The notes beneath the pieces are model-generated. The model saw only the letters and a list, made by a program, of their open reading frames with translations. It did no database searches and was not told the origin of the DNA. A program made the translations under genes and the position numbers. From Sipunculus nudus (Eukaryota; Annelida; Sipuncula; Golfingiida; Sipunculidae): a DNA stretch of 64,000 bases. This document shows, one piece after another, positions 46,944-57,765 of this stretch (positions are counted from its first letter, which is position 1; the number at the start of each line of letters is the position of its first letter). The stretch spans positions 20,263,601 to 20,327,600 of the forward strand of contig CM049319.1 in NCBI GenBank assembly GCA_026874595.1. Direction: 5' to 3'.

Positions 46944-49900
46944 GTAAGATGTCACCTTGGGGTTGTTATGGATATAACAGATATGGTAGAAAATGAACCC
47001 GAGTATATCTGTACCGCGGTAAGCGTTATGATATTACTATTGCTGTTTACCGGCCAGTGTTGAACATGTTTAAAGAAAACTGAGGGGAACCCTGAGGATC
47101 ACAACTATACTGTAAAGATTCCAGTAAATAACTCCTCCCTATCGGTTAAAGTGTTAAGGAGTATAGTTCAAACCGTTTGTCTATATTACAGAAAACCTGA
47201 CATTAATGTGTTAGCGTGTCTCATATCACAGGATGTTGTGATTCAATCCATTACAATTAGGTACAAAGTTAATTTTTTTTCTGCCTAATGCCATCAGTTT
47301 TATCGATTCCAATCACGCTAAAAGCTCTTACTACATTACAATTGCATTTTGGGGAAGGTCACAATTTCGAAAAGCATACTATAACCTATATATTTTGTTT
47401 TACACATGGATTCAACAGATATTGTTTGTCTGCCAGAATGATGAATATGATGAATACAAAAGTCAGGCTCAAGCTGTTTGGCTGCCTGTAAATTCTATTT
47501 TGGTATATTTTATTAAAAGTAGTTCTAATCATGATAAACAATGACCCCACTGAAATGACGATCCTGCCTTGTCTTATATCTCACAGAGGGATAACATATA
47601 TATGAATCATTTTTTAAAGATCCGTTCCTTACTGCATTAAAAGGGTTGAACATTTAATCCAGGTTTGGCCATTGTCCCAGATACGTGCACGATGAGATCT
47701 GCCGCAGGGTCAAGACTATTCTCGCATTTTGATCGAATGGTGTACCAAGAAGTTTGCTGCTCACACCAGACTGCTCACGAAGCTGCAGAAAGCAGCAAGG
47801 AACATCACCAGATCTGTAACCTCACAGGTTTGGTTACAGTATTTCTAATTATTTAAATCATATCCCCGCGTAACTTTACGATTTTCAATATAACAGTAAA
47901 ATTAGTTTACTGGTAGAAACTGTCGGAATGCTGGAAGCACGAAATCAAACGTTTGAAACAAGATGAATTTCATTACAATTATAGGTTCAGATTATTAAAT
48001 ACGGTCCACCACTGAGGGACGGAATTAATTACTGGATTACGGTGATAGGTGGTTGAAATATAAAAAAAAATGTGAATACATGCACGTATCAAAATTATAA
48101 GGACCGCTGGTAGAACATATATTTGAATTTTCAGGTACTCATAGCTCATTATATAGTTTGCTTTAACATGTCCACAGTCTCAGTTGATGATAGAATCGGG
48201 AAGTCTCGAACATAAAATGTGAGACCATATAAGTTTATATATTATTGTACACACAGATCTATCCTTGCTCCAAGCAGCGGATGCAATCCAGCACCTGTGC
48301 ACAATGACAGTTAGGCCCATCTTAGAATCGAAAGAGTTCTCGCGTCTTGTATTGTTGGCGGACGAGAAATTCAGCTGCTTACCACAGATTATTCATGAGG
48401 CTGCAAAAAGTAACATCATCATGGAACATCACGAGATCTGTGAGGCTGCAGGTTCCAAAACGGGACCAAAGGTTTTAACTGCCAAGAGACGAAGGGAAGT
48501 GAGGGAAGTTTACTTTGTTTCGTTGTCCTTGGAATGTCTTAATGAAACGATATATCATGTAAGTAAAGCACATGCTTGCACAAAAATGAATCTAAGTTAA
48601 GCAGGATTCACAACTTCCCATCCTATCCTGATCAAAGCAATGTAACAAAAGCAATGTTTACTCTTAATATCTATTCTCTCTACTGAAGGCCTCCTCTTAC
48701 ACTATACTGGATATCCTTATTGTGCTGCTAATAATGAAGGAAATGTAACGTTCATTTTACTGTTTACTGAATTGGCTTTAGAAACCTAAGGCTTTAGATT
48801 CATAGTAAATGAATAGTATAACTTTGGTAAATTAAAAATGTTATGTACAGGTGCATCAAGTATTAAACGTAAGGTGCAGATTACCCACTGCAGGTGTCAG
48901 CGCTTGACAGAATTTACGAGGGATGGTACACCTTCATGCCGGCTTGGATTGTCTTCTCAAAGCAGGAATCGATCAAACAACTTTTATATCAACAAATGGA
49001 GAATTTTTTCAATGTCCTGGTAGTGGTACCGGGAGAAGAGCCACAAGGATGGACTTTGTTAAAAAATGGTTCCGAGAATAACTTCCTTACTATCAACTTT
49101 CACTCATTAGCTGGTCCTCCTGTATACACCTCTCTGTTACCCAACATGGACCGCGGATTCTGTGGGAAACATTTCAATCTTGCTGCAAAAATCGTGAGAA
49201 GACTATTATCTCATAACTATTTATGCATGACATTTAATAACATTTAAGGAACTTTAATCAGTTTCCTGATATATTGGAATTTGAGAAAAAAAAATGATTA
49301 ACAATAAGCTAAATGCTCTTAAAAGTTGTATTATTTATTGAATAAAACACCCTTTTCTACCGCGCTATCATTCTTTCGCATTTCAATATATCCAGCTTTT
49401 AATTTGTTCACGTGTACTTGTTCTTTTTTGTACAACTTATGTTTTCAGTATCCTGGATTCATCGAGAGAGAGTCTGGGAGTAAGATTGGCTATCAGGGCT
49501 TCGTTGTCAACGTGTTAAATCATTTGGCCAATTATTATAACTTCAGGTTAGAAATTTCATTGTTGATATAAAATGAATTTACAAAAACGACATCAGAAGT
49601 CATTTCATTTTTCTGTCAAATCTGGTAAGCATGTGCTTACAGTCAACGATTTACGCTGTTATTATGCCGTTATTATGCTTAATGCCCTTAGGCACAATTT
49701 GATCACTTAGATAACCACAACGCCAATAGAGTTGTTAGGTACATACACAATACAAAACGGTCGAAATGTTTTTTTTTCTTTTCGTGGGTTTTTTGTTTTC
49801 TTTTCGTGGGCCTTTTGCAATAAGCATAAGCCCGATATTTTCAATACTTTGCTCAATTTCAGCGTGTAATGACATTAGAGCTTTGCTACAAGCTCCCTAT

Positions 49901-52333
49901 GGCATACATAAACAATCGTCCAATACGCCATCTAATTAATAAATAAAATATACAAGATTTTTTAAATTATCATTTCATCCCGCGACAATTACCTTATATG
50001 GCATTCTTACCTTCCATCCATATTTTTATTAGGTATAGTTTTGTATTTCCGGGAGACGATGAACTTGGGCGATTGGTGAATGGTTCCTGGACTGGTGCGG
50101 TAGGAATGGTGGTCCGAAATGTAGGAGTTTTTCATGTCTTGTCTATTTTATGCAGAGCTATTTGGAAATCGAATATGGACGTTATTGTATTCTGATGTTG
50201 TATCGTAGGCAATAAAATCAGATTAAATCATACAGTTAAAAAATGACTCAGTTTACTGAAATGTTTCAAGTTTATCAAGAGTAATAATGGTAAGCATAGA
50301 AGTCATAAGGGGTAATTTTTCTAACACAGGAGGCAGATTTCGTTGGGACCAGCATCAGATTTACCACAGACAGAATTACCATTCTTGACATTACGTTTCC
50401 TGTTTACTATGAGAATATCAGAGTGATACTTCCAATTCTCGACCGTGAAGGATACAAATGGACATTATTCATAAGACCATTTCATGAAGAGCTCTGGTTG
50501 ATGGTTATTGGCGTAATGTTCACTGCCGCTATCATTCTGTGGGCAGTAGCGAATCTTGCCGGCCGTTGTGGGGAACAGGACAGCAGTTTTGCTACCTTTG
50601 GGGCGTCTCTCTGGTATACGTATGGCTGTCTGGTTGTGCAAGGTATAGACTAGTCCCGATAATTTCTGTTTTTAACAATTCTTTTGTATGTGTGTGAAAT
50701 AATGTTCATTTCTTCAGAATGTATGAAGCTGAAATTTAGCAGACGTATCGCTTTTGTAAAAAAAAGCATTTAATCAGCCAAGAGATTATTTATTCCTCAA
50801 TTATGTGTTTACGGGAAGAAAAAAAAAAAGAAAACACATATTAACGGTTTCCAAATTACACCGCTACATGACCAGTAGCATTCAGTTGGTTTATTTATGC
50901 AACCTAATAGGAATAGGTAAATGTTACCGTTCTCAGTTAGGAAAAGTTGCAAAACCCTAAGATGCATGGGTTCCAATTCCTGGGCTGGACAGACGATTGT
51001 GTAATTTACCTCCCACTCTCTCCCCTACAATCCTGTTCGAGATTTACGTCCTGATGAAAAAGCCTTGAAGGCTTATGAGTTTCACCTGTTAAGGCATGGT
51101 GTCTTTATATTAGGTTTGCATGGTCTATTTTGAGGTTAAATAATAAATCGTATAACTGACTTTTAAGTACTATTTTGCTTAAAACGTGCCATGGAGAACG
51201 TTCAAGTCACTTGTTGATAAGCCTCTTGTTTAACTTTGGTCCATAGGTAGCCCGGTAATCCCTCGCTCCAGTTCTGTTCGTCTGGTGACCGCCTCTGTCT
51301 GGCTTTTTGCGGTTATCCTGGTTGCTGTATATTCCAGCAGCCTGACAGCGTTTTTCACTGTTGACACTTTGGAACTTCCATTTACGAATCGGGATCAGAT
51401 GAGTAAACAAACATCTGTAACTATTGGCGTGGAAGGTGGATCTGCTGAGGAAGTAGACTTGAAAGTAAGCCAACTTACAACACTAACATTTGGCACCTTT
51501 TATTATAGTTATTTGATTGTTTGTTTTCTGCCGAACTATTGACTTAAATGTAAACCATTAAGGACATGAAACGAAAGATTTTTCAGGTATTAAGATTATA
51601 ATGTTGACATCGACTGAATATTCTTAAAATCATTAATTTTTATTAGAAAATGGATGAGATATGGAGTCAGGTTATTGAATTTAACAAGACCAATCCTGAA
51701 GTACTTGGCGCCCGATGGTCGGATCATTTCAAAAACCTCCTGACCGGGAAATACGCATTCATAGGGGACACTGCCTTGCTAGCTGCGCAACCTCATAAAT
51801 ACGACAACCTGACTTGCATTGATGTCGATTTTGGCATGCATGCAGCTGGCTTTGGTTTTCGGAAGAATTCAGCATATCAGAAAATAATTTCCACAGGGCA
51901 AGTAAATTAAATAATAGGATACCGTCATTCCGTACAGACAGAATATTAACACGGCATAAAAGATAATGGTTCAATAAATATCAACGATCAATAATTTAGC
52001 GCGACATCAGGCACGAAATATTAGTTTTTCATGTTTTTAGGGAACACTGAGCATAAATAAAAAGCAAGAATGATGAGTTGAAATATGTTTGAAATATTTC
52101 GTTTTTTCCACAGAATTGTGAACATGTGGCAGAATGGATTGATCCCTAAATATTATGATAAAATCTTATTATTGCCTTGCAAAACATCATACAAAACCGA
52201 TGGGGGCAAAGCTACACTGACAGATGTTCAGGGCATATTTTATGTTCTTGGCTCAGTGGTTACGATGGCAGCCGTGATACTTCTGGTCGAATGCTTATGT
52301 TCCTGGAACAAGTCACGTGACTCTATCGTTTAA
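46883..52333 (+). CDS. Ionotropic glutamate receptor family subunit (whole gene, 10 coding exons)
   Basis: Exons 46883-46943, 47663-47827, 48257-48558, 48894-49193, 49449-49546, 50033-50120, 50330-50642, 51247-51464, 51647-51897 and 52114-52333 join to 2016 nt, 671 residues. Order: signal peptide; shortened amino-terminal domain (~22-260); S1 with GRLVNGSWTGAVGMVVR and Arg353 (TTDRITILD) at the ligand alpha-carboxylate position; M1 393-413; pore loop ending LVVQG 439-443; PRSSSVR; M3 with VYSSSLTAF 470-478 in place of SYTANLAAF; S2 with GGSAEEV and Asp556 (FIGDTALL); M4 640-661; short tail ending SIV. It is expected to be a tetrameric ligand-gated cation channel subunit in the plasma membrane. 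Asp rather than Glu at the S2 site recalls NMDA/GluD types. Ligand and subfamily cannot be fixed from sequence. Confidence 0.85.
47663..47827 (+). CDS. iGluR coding exon 2 (amino-terminal domain, first segment)
   Basis: 165 nt, phase 1 both sides (ATCCAG|GT; ACAG|GTTTGG, a weak donor). It encodes LAIVPDTCTMRSAAGSRLFS and a HEAAESSKEHHQIC segment resembling the HEAAKSNIIMEHHEIC segment of exon 3. No confident fold by itself. Confidence 0.6.
48257..48558 (+). CDS. iGluR coding exon 3 (amino-terminal domain)
   Basis: 302 nt, phase 1 in (CACACAG) and phase 0 out (CAT|GTAAGT). Residues 76-176. FSRLVLLADEKFSCLPQIIH and VREVYFVSLSLECLNETIYH look like the alternating strand/helix pattern of the periplasmic-binding-protein-like amino-terminal domain. 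An NET glycosylation sequon is present. Confidence 0.65.
48894..49193 (+). CDS. iGluR coding exon 4 (amino-terminal domain to S1 linker)
   Basis: 300 nt, phase 0 both sides. The acceptor is CCCACTGCAG|GTG; an upstream AG at 48850 would put stops in frame. The donor is ATC|GTGAGA. Residues 177-276, running from VSALDRIYEGWYTFMPAWIV to CGKHFNLAAKI, which forms the first S1 strand before YPGF. Confidence 0.7.
49449..49546 (+). CDS. iGluR coding exon 5 (S1, ligand-binding lobe 1)
   Basis: 98 nt, phase 0 to phase 2 (TTTTCAG|TAT; TTCAG|GTTAGA). It encodes YPGFIERESGSKIGYQGFVV and NVLNHLANYYNFR, the typical S1 start in which the ligand-binding domain reads GxxGF...L...LNFxY. Confidence 0.85.
50033..50120 (+). 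CDS. iGluR coding exon 6 (S1, NGSWTG motif)
   Basis: 88 nt, phase 2 to phase 0 (TTATTAG|G; AAT|GTAGGA). It encodes YSFVFPGDDELGRLVNGSWT then GAVGMVVRN. NGSWxGxVGxxV is one of the most conserved iGluR signatures. Confidence 0.9.
50330..50642 (+). CDS. iGluR coding exon 7 (end of S1, M1, pore loop)
   Basis: 313 nt, phase 0 to phase 1 (ACACAG|GAG; CAAG|GTATAG). EADFVGTSIRFTTDRITILD carries the ligand-contacting Arg353. LWLMVIGVMFTAAIILWAVA is M1. FGASLWYTYGCLVVQG is the re-entrant pore loop. The position equivalent to the AMPA-receptor Q/R site, one residue before QG, is Val441. Confidence 0.9.
51247..51464 (+). CDS. iGluR coding exon 8 (M3 and start of S2)
   Basis: 218 nt, phase 1 to phase 0 (CCATAG|GT; AAA|GTAAGC). 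SPVIPRSSSVRLVTASVWLF leads into M3 with VYSSSLTAFFTVDT, the gate region normally SYTANLAAFLTVE. IGVEGGSAEEV then corresponds to the S2 GSTxEF loop, with Ala509 in place of Thr. Confidence 0.9.
51647..51897 (+). CDS. iGluR coding exon 9 (S2)
   Basis: The acceptor TTTTATTAG precedes AAAATGGATG. The frame runs KMDEIWSQVI...YAFIGDTALL...GFGFRKNSAYQKIIST. Ending at 51897 uses donor GG|GCAAGT (a GC-type site) and gives phase 2, which fits exon 10 and restores the expected spacing in S2. The GT four bases later (51902) gives phase 0 and would throw exon 10 out of frame. Confidence 0.75.
52114..52333 (+). CDS. iGluR terminal exon 10 (end of S2, M4, C-tail)
   Basis: The acceptor TTTTTTCCACAG precedes A|ATTGTGAAC. 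It encodes IVNMWQNGLIPKYYDK (last S2 helix), two cysteines of which Cys621 probably forms the usual S2 disulfide, M4 (IFYVLGSVVTMAAVILLVEC) and a tail of about ten residues ending DSIV. The stop is TAA at 52331-52333. The tail's S-x-V end fits a class I PDZ-binding motif. Confidence 0.85.
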
Positions 52334-53552
52334 AGTTGAATTTCTTGGTAATGGAGATGGTCCACATAACGTCCACCAAAAAAAAAATAATATGATACCA
52401 TCATTATTAGTATTCTCCAGCAGTAAGCATACTGGTCGTGTGCTTTTACACTATAAGGTTTCCTGAACGTTGCAACCACTAAATAGACTGCGGTACCAAT
52501 ATCACGAATGAGACATTTGTAAAATGCAGCTCTTTTAGAGCGTTACAAGAAAGGTCATTTATGTTTCGACTAATACAACACTCAAGACCAAGTTTATCAG
52601 GTATGAATGGAATTGAGACAAGGACAGTGGAAACATTCTTACTAATACGTGCTGCTGGAAATTTGCCAGGAAAACATGGGTTTGTGAAATATACTAGTAT
52701 TTCATTGTAATGAATTTTCCTTATACATTAAAATAATCTTTTTTTAAGAACAGAGAAATGTATATTCAAAGTGTACATTTATTAGACTCATTCATTTGTG
52801 ATCAAAATAATATATCACGAATACGATGATTAGGCGAAATAATTGACCAGAGACATTTTCCACAAGAACTTTGTATTTTAGAATATCTTTGCTCATAAAG
52901 TCTTTTCCATATATGATTAATGTCTAATTTATCCATAATTGATATTGTGATAGACCCGGTTATTTGGGGGTTATCGTTGCTACGAGGAAGTATATGAGTG
53001 TTTTTAAAGTCATAATTTTTTATTGTTTCATTGATCTAACATTATGCAACATAAAACATTCATTTTTTTTAAACTAGCTGATACACAAGAGAACCGGGCT
53101 TTTTATTAGGGTTGGGCCATGTGTTAAACGTTATGAGGAAACATGACTCATATTGTTTAAACCAAAAGTTAAAAAGTGAAAGTTTATAAAAGGTACTTTG
53201 TATGAATTAAGCTCAGAGGACATCTCTAAAGATACATACCTGTAAACAAATAAAACTTATGTCAAACGGTGGTAGTATAATTTGTCTCAGATCAGTGTTG
53301 ACCCAACTGAAAATCCATCTCATTTAAAGCATGGGTCTTTAGTTGGGGGTTGAATCAAAAACTTTTACTTCCTTTTGGGAAATAACATTTGTTATGAGAC
53401 GGTATAATGGATATTGGGATGAATGGGATTTTAGTGGCCCTGTGACTACGCACTGATTAAACCCGGAGGTTATGAAAATAACACACTTTGGCCTTGAGAT
53501 TGAATACAGGGAACTCCAAAAGGCGCCTCCAGAAAAATCTGGGCTTGCCTGA
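52334..53552. other. Non-coding stretch after the receptor gene
   Basis: Presumably begins with the receptor's 3' UTR. ATTAAA at 52727-52732 is a possible polyadenylation signal and AATAAA occurs near 53248. Nothing else recognised. Confidence 0.4.
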
Positions 53553-54028
53553 ATGAGGTGGAAATACATTATATTTCTTGCAGTATTGAGCATCTTGCTT
53601 CTGTCAACTGCTTTTATTATATACAACTATCAGTATCCGGTACCTATATTATAGAAATAACTGTAAACATGGTAAGTGAATTAATTTCCTTTAAAATTCT
53701 AACAGGAAAGGGAACATTACAAAGCCTTTTTCAAAACATTTTTATATTATAACCATACATTTAATAACTTTTTCTCTTTTAACATTTTGAGAACATTTTC
53801 AAACACTGTTTTGTTTTAATTGGGTATATATGGGACATTCATATTTCATATTTTGCTGACACAAGTCAGTTTCACAGGTAGTCTGTTGATATGTGCACCT
53901 TTTCACTTGTTTTAGCCTAAGACGAGCATATTTCGCAGGTCTGGAGAATGTTGTTTAAAAAAATATGAAGTAAAGACAACTGTTCACGAAGTATCTCCAG
54001 ATGTTTCTCATCTTTGGAACGGGGACAG
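53553..54028 (+). CDS. Candidate 5' exons of a type II membrane protein gene (53553-53632 and 53939-54028)
   Basis: The ATG at 53553 opens MRWKYIIFLAVLSILLLSTA followed by FIIYNY. A short basic start and one strong hydrophobic segment resemble the signal anchor of Golgi glycosyl- or sulfotransferases. CA|GTATCC (phase 2) can join TTTCGCAG|G at 53939, which opens SGECCLKKYEVKTTVHEVSP then DVSHLWNGD and ends ACAG|GTAGGA, again phase 2. A further phase-2 piece may start at 54104 (AAAG|C; VQFLITLVSLRSKSNSQ). The first donor is weak, no catalytic domain is in the window, and a strong donor in another frame (ATG|GTAAGT, 53669) competes. The enzyme class is a guess. Confidence 0.3.
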
Positions 54029-55405
54029 GTAGGATATACATATCAAAACGTTACTGGAGCATATACCTTTCCTTAAAATAATTTCATTTTATTTCTTACA
54101 AAGCGTGCAATTCCTGATCACACTGGTGTCCTTACGGTCCAAATCGAATTCACAAGGTTCCCCAGGTCTGCTTGTGCAGCTTCCTCTCCATCAGATTTCA
54201 TGTATGTTAACAATAATAGATATAGGTCCACCACTCTTGTCAAATACTTAGGAAATTTTGCTGGAATAACAGGTCAGCCACTTGTAGTTGTACGTCTGTT
54301 GACTTTTAATGGCTACATGACTACATGTACTTTTAGGTCATATAAAATGAAGGCACTTTCCAATGATTATTTTTTTGTTCTCTTGAACTAATATATTAAT
54401 GAATGTATTTGTATATATTTTGAACGATATATAATTGATAAAAAATTACGCGGTCATCAGCTGGGAACATATCAATTTATGTCAATGCTGAACCAGTTGA
54501 CACATCTTTCATTATAAGATTCATTACAACTTTATTTAAACGTGCTTTCAAGAACTAAACTCCGAAAATCTAAGGATATTACGTATTCTGTATGATGCTG
54601 CATGGAATACGAAACTGAAGGTCCAGTGTTCGAGTAATGACGATGCCTCTAAAAGGCTAAATTGTGAAATGTCAGAACTTCCCGGATGTCCCAATAATTT
54701 TAATTCTGGATTATTCCTCTTCCCGTTATATATAAAACCTTGAATTGGATAAAATAAGTATACTAAGGTGGCGGGAGTAGCTAAATTCATCAACATTTGT
54801 TTTTGTACGATAAAAGGGGGATACTTTCGGTTTAATGATGATTAAAAATTATAAAAAGAGCCATATTTGGATAACCCTTTTTATTTTATGGGTGAAAGGT
54901 GATTCTTACCCAGTAAACTACTCCAAATGCTAAAAATGTATTTAAAAACTATTTTTTTTACCAAAACCCTCACCTTGGTCCGTCCGCCGATGGTTAGGAG
55001 AAAGTGATGCATGTGCTAGTCTGTGTACATGCAGAGTTGACTGTGGAGGTATGAAAGCTCAGTACAATTAGCTGAGCATACAACTAATCAGCGTAGCAAA
55101 GCAACTCCATCTTTAGCTACTGGTAAAAAATTAGTCCTTGTGAATCATCTGTTAGTGTTATATTATAGTATCGCTTGCCTCTCTGGTTTTGACTTGTTAG
55201 AACGATAGAATATCATATTTTATATGACAATATATTAATTCTGGTAAATCCTCGGCCTATCGATACATTCCCAAATAAGCTACTCAATATTCTGACAATT
55301 AACGTCGATATTCATACCGTCAACATCGCGAAAAAAAAATATTACGAATGATATACTGCAAAAGATAAATGAACCAACAAGTCCCAACGGACCGAACCAT
55401 TTTGA
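54029..55405. other. AT-rich stretch without a supported gene
   Basis: Apart from the possible third exon near 54104, only short random frames are seen. Confidence 0.4.
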
Positions 55406-55522
55406 ATGACGAAATCCATGGGTAGCGATGATGAATCGTCAGATTACGACATCCCGGCCTTTACGCTTGAAGGAGGACCAGTGGCCTTTGACCTCGACGT
55501 GCAAGCAAGATATGACTTAAAG
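55406..55522 (+). CDS. Candidate first coding exon, acidic N-terminus
   Basis: ATGs at 55406 and 55418 are in one frame: MTKSMGSDDESSDYDIPAFT then LEGGPVAFDLDVQARYDLK. The exon ends at AAG|GTATAA in phase 0 after 39 codons. The stretch is GC-richer than its surroundings and reads like protein, but the family is not recognised and the next exon is not identified. Confidence 0.35.
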
Positions 55523-56392
55523 GTATAAACCATCTTTCCCTGATTCCCCAAAAGAAACAATACCTTTTAGATACATGTGTGGCATCTGTGTATGCGAGTT
55601 GTGCAGGGTCGTTTAAATGTAACTTCTCTTTGCAAGTCCCAAACACGAATAAAAAGGGTGTGAACCGTGATGGTAAATCAATCCTCGTTTTCCTTGAATG
55701 CTCCCGTGGTTCTTGTATAATCACGAGGCTTATAAAAACTCGAGGCTTAGCACCTGTACATGCACGTGTCCTAGTTTTTGGGTACTCCTGAAGCATTCGT
55801 GACCTCTGGGTAATTTGGTAAATACGAGTTGACAAGTGAACAGTAGCGTTGGAAACCTGGTCCTTGTGGTTTTTACCACTGGCGTACTATTTGCTTGTGT
55901 AAGTAACCTCATTTGTCCCACTTTGCGGCTTCCACCTTTAACAACGGCAGTCACGGCATCCAGAGAACACATCATGGGATTCCCGATTTTATTAATTTGA
56001 AGAATATTTGTAGTGATAAATAAAACTGAACAGATGTGACATTAAATGTATGTAATAAATGAATTTCTGTTTGGTTAAAGCGACAACCAAGACATACGGA
56101 CATTTCTATTATTCTGTTAATTGGTTACCGAACGGTCGAAAGTCGTATGTACCACTTAACATCGGGTGATCGCTATAATTCCCACAGGTAATAAATGCAG
56201 CATCATCATTGGGCTAATATTATAGGCTTGGCCTGCTGCAGTAAGAGCACGTGATGTTATGCAGGTCGCCCTGGGGACAGTCAAAGTTTCATCGTTTTAA
56301 TTCGTTTTAAAGAAAAATCTTCGACAAATCAATAATCTTATTCCATAGTTTGATAGGAACTTCCGCCTTGTTAAAATTATTATGGCTCTACT

Positions 56393-56909
56393 CATGCAGC
56401 TATGCACGGATACTTCTGTAAACCGAAGGATCCCAAGCCAAGCCATAGAAAGTATACGCCCTTCGAGCAGCTACAGGTTGCTGCGGTCAAGACCTCAGCC
56501 CTGTGCGCTCCTTAAGCATGTTCTACGAGCCAACAGTCGCAATGCCACACCAAGCCAAGCAGAGAGCCGCAAAGGCCGCCACCGTCCATCCCGAGTCGGT
56601 GATCTTTCAGGAAAGCTACAGCATCCACAGCCGCAAAGCCAGAAGCAACCTACATTCCCTCTACCGATCCCAGCAGCGGAGACCCAGCCATGCCATTCGA
56701 GAGCCGAACCCGATCTTGTGAACGACATTGTTTCGAGACTCAAAGCCTTTATACTTGCGGTTTCGGCCATTGGACCTTATGACCAGTTTCCCAGTTATGC
56801 AAGCAAGTTTTTTTCGTCATCAGCGAGCCGATGGATCCCGTTGAATGTAGTTTTTGGCCATTTTCTCAAAACCTCATGTCATTATTGGAATTTCGTTTCT
56901 AAGAAATAA
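56393..56909 (+). other. Ambiguous GC-richer open stretch
   Basis: A frame open from about 56382 to the TAA at 56907 could be entered through ACTCATGCAG|CTA. A second frame is also open from 56503 to 56721, and a third reads HGYFCKPKDPKPSHRKYTPF near 56404 before a stop. The composition (Ser/Pro/Arg/Gln-rich) differs from the AT-rich flanks. It could be an exon, a decayed gene with frameshifts, or a repeat-derived open frame. No domain seen. Confidence 0.25.
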
Positions 56910-57599
56910 CTTGTCCCAACCATTCGATCTATGACATTCAATTTTTAGTTTATAGAAATATATTCTGTGTCTGCATTAAATATATGTGCAATATTTGATA
57001 CGTTTAGTTCTTTAAGTTTGTGAGAGATATTCTTCTGAGGATGCTGTGATTGGCTAAAATACTGGTTTGAAAAATGGCCAAAATATTATGGTACGAGTTA
57101 TTTTGGCCTAGTGTGCAAACTGAAATCAGAATGCAGGTGATAGCTGTCTAACATATATCCATATTATGATTTAATTTTTCCCCTCCCCTTTTGAATAACT
57201 CATAACCATCTTTTTATAGAGAAAAAGTGATTTCAATGCCAAATGTAAATTCCGCAAGTGGAAAGTTAAGTGGAGGCGGAGCATTTAATCAATTTTCAAT
57301 AAACAGGGCCCAGCTGTGCAAGATAAGCAGTGCCAAAGAAAAGACGGCCACTGCAGGTCACAACTCCAGATGTCAATCAAGTCTTAGCTTTAATTGACCA
57401 GCCGATCAGTGAATATAGAATATGATGGTTATGTCAGGGTGTACATGTGACTCAGTTTAAATCCCGCGTGTAGCTAAAAGGTCAGTTAAAGCTACTATTT
57501 CTTAATGATGAACTAAATTGTCAGAGACAGATATTTGTGTGATAAAGTAGCTTTAAGAGTGTAGCTATATATTAGGTAAAGATCTCTGTAAATATCAAT

Positions 57600-57765
57600 A
57601 CAGTGGAACCTCTACTTGTGGGCAACTCTATAAAGTGGGCACTTTCGGGCAGTCCCGTTTTTTCTTTTCTTTATTATGTTTAGCTATTGTGGGCATCTCT
57701 ATATTATGTTAAGTGGGCAGATTCCTGAGCTAATGTGGGCACTTCATGGATTTTCAAGGTAGAAC
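57600..57765 (+). mobile_element. pogo/Tigger-like transposon terminus
   Basis: Starts CAGTGGAACCTCTACTTGTG, the CAGTGGAACCTC end typical of pogo-group Tc1/mariner elements, followed by repeated GTGGGCA motifs. The opposite inverted terminus is not seen, so this is a fragment or a decayed MITE. Confidence 0.5.

Noticed and set aside
51899-51904. Canonical GT donor for iGluR exon 9 at 51902
   Set aside because: It leaves exon 10 in the wrong phase with early stops. The GC donor four bases upstream restores frame and alignment.
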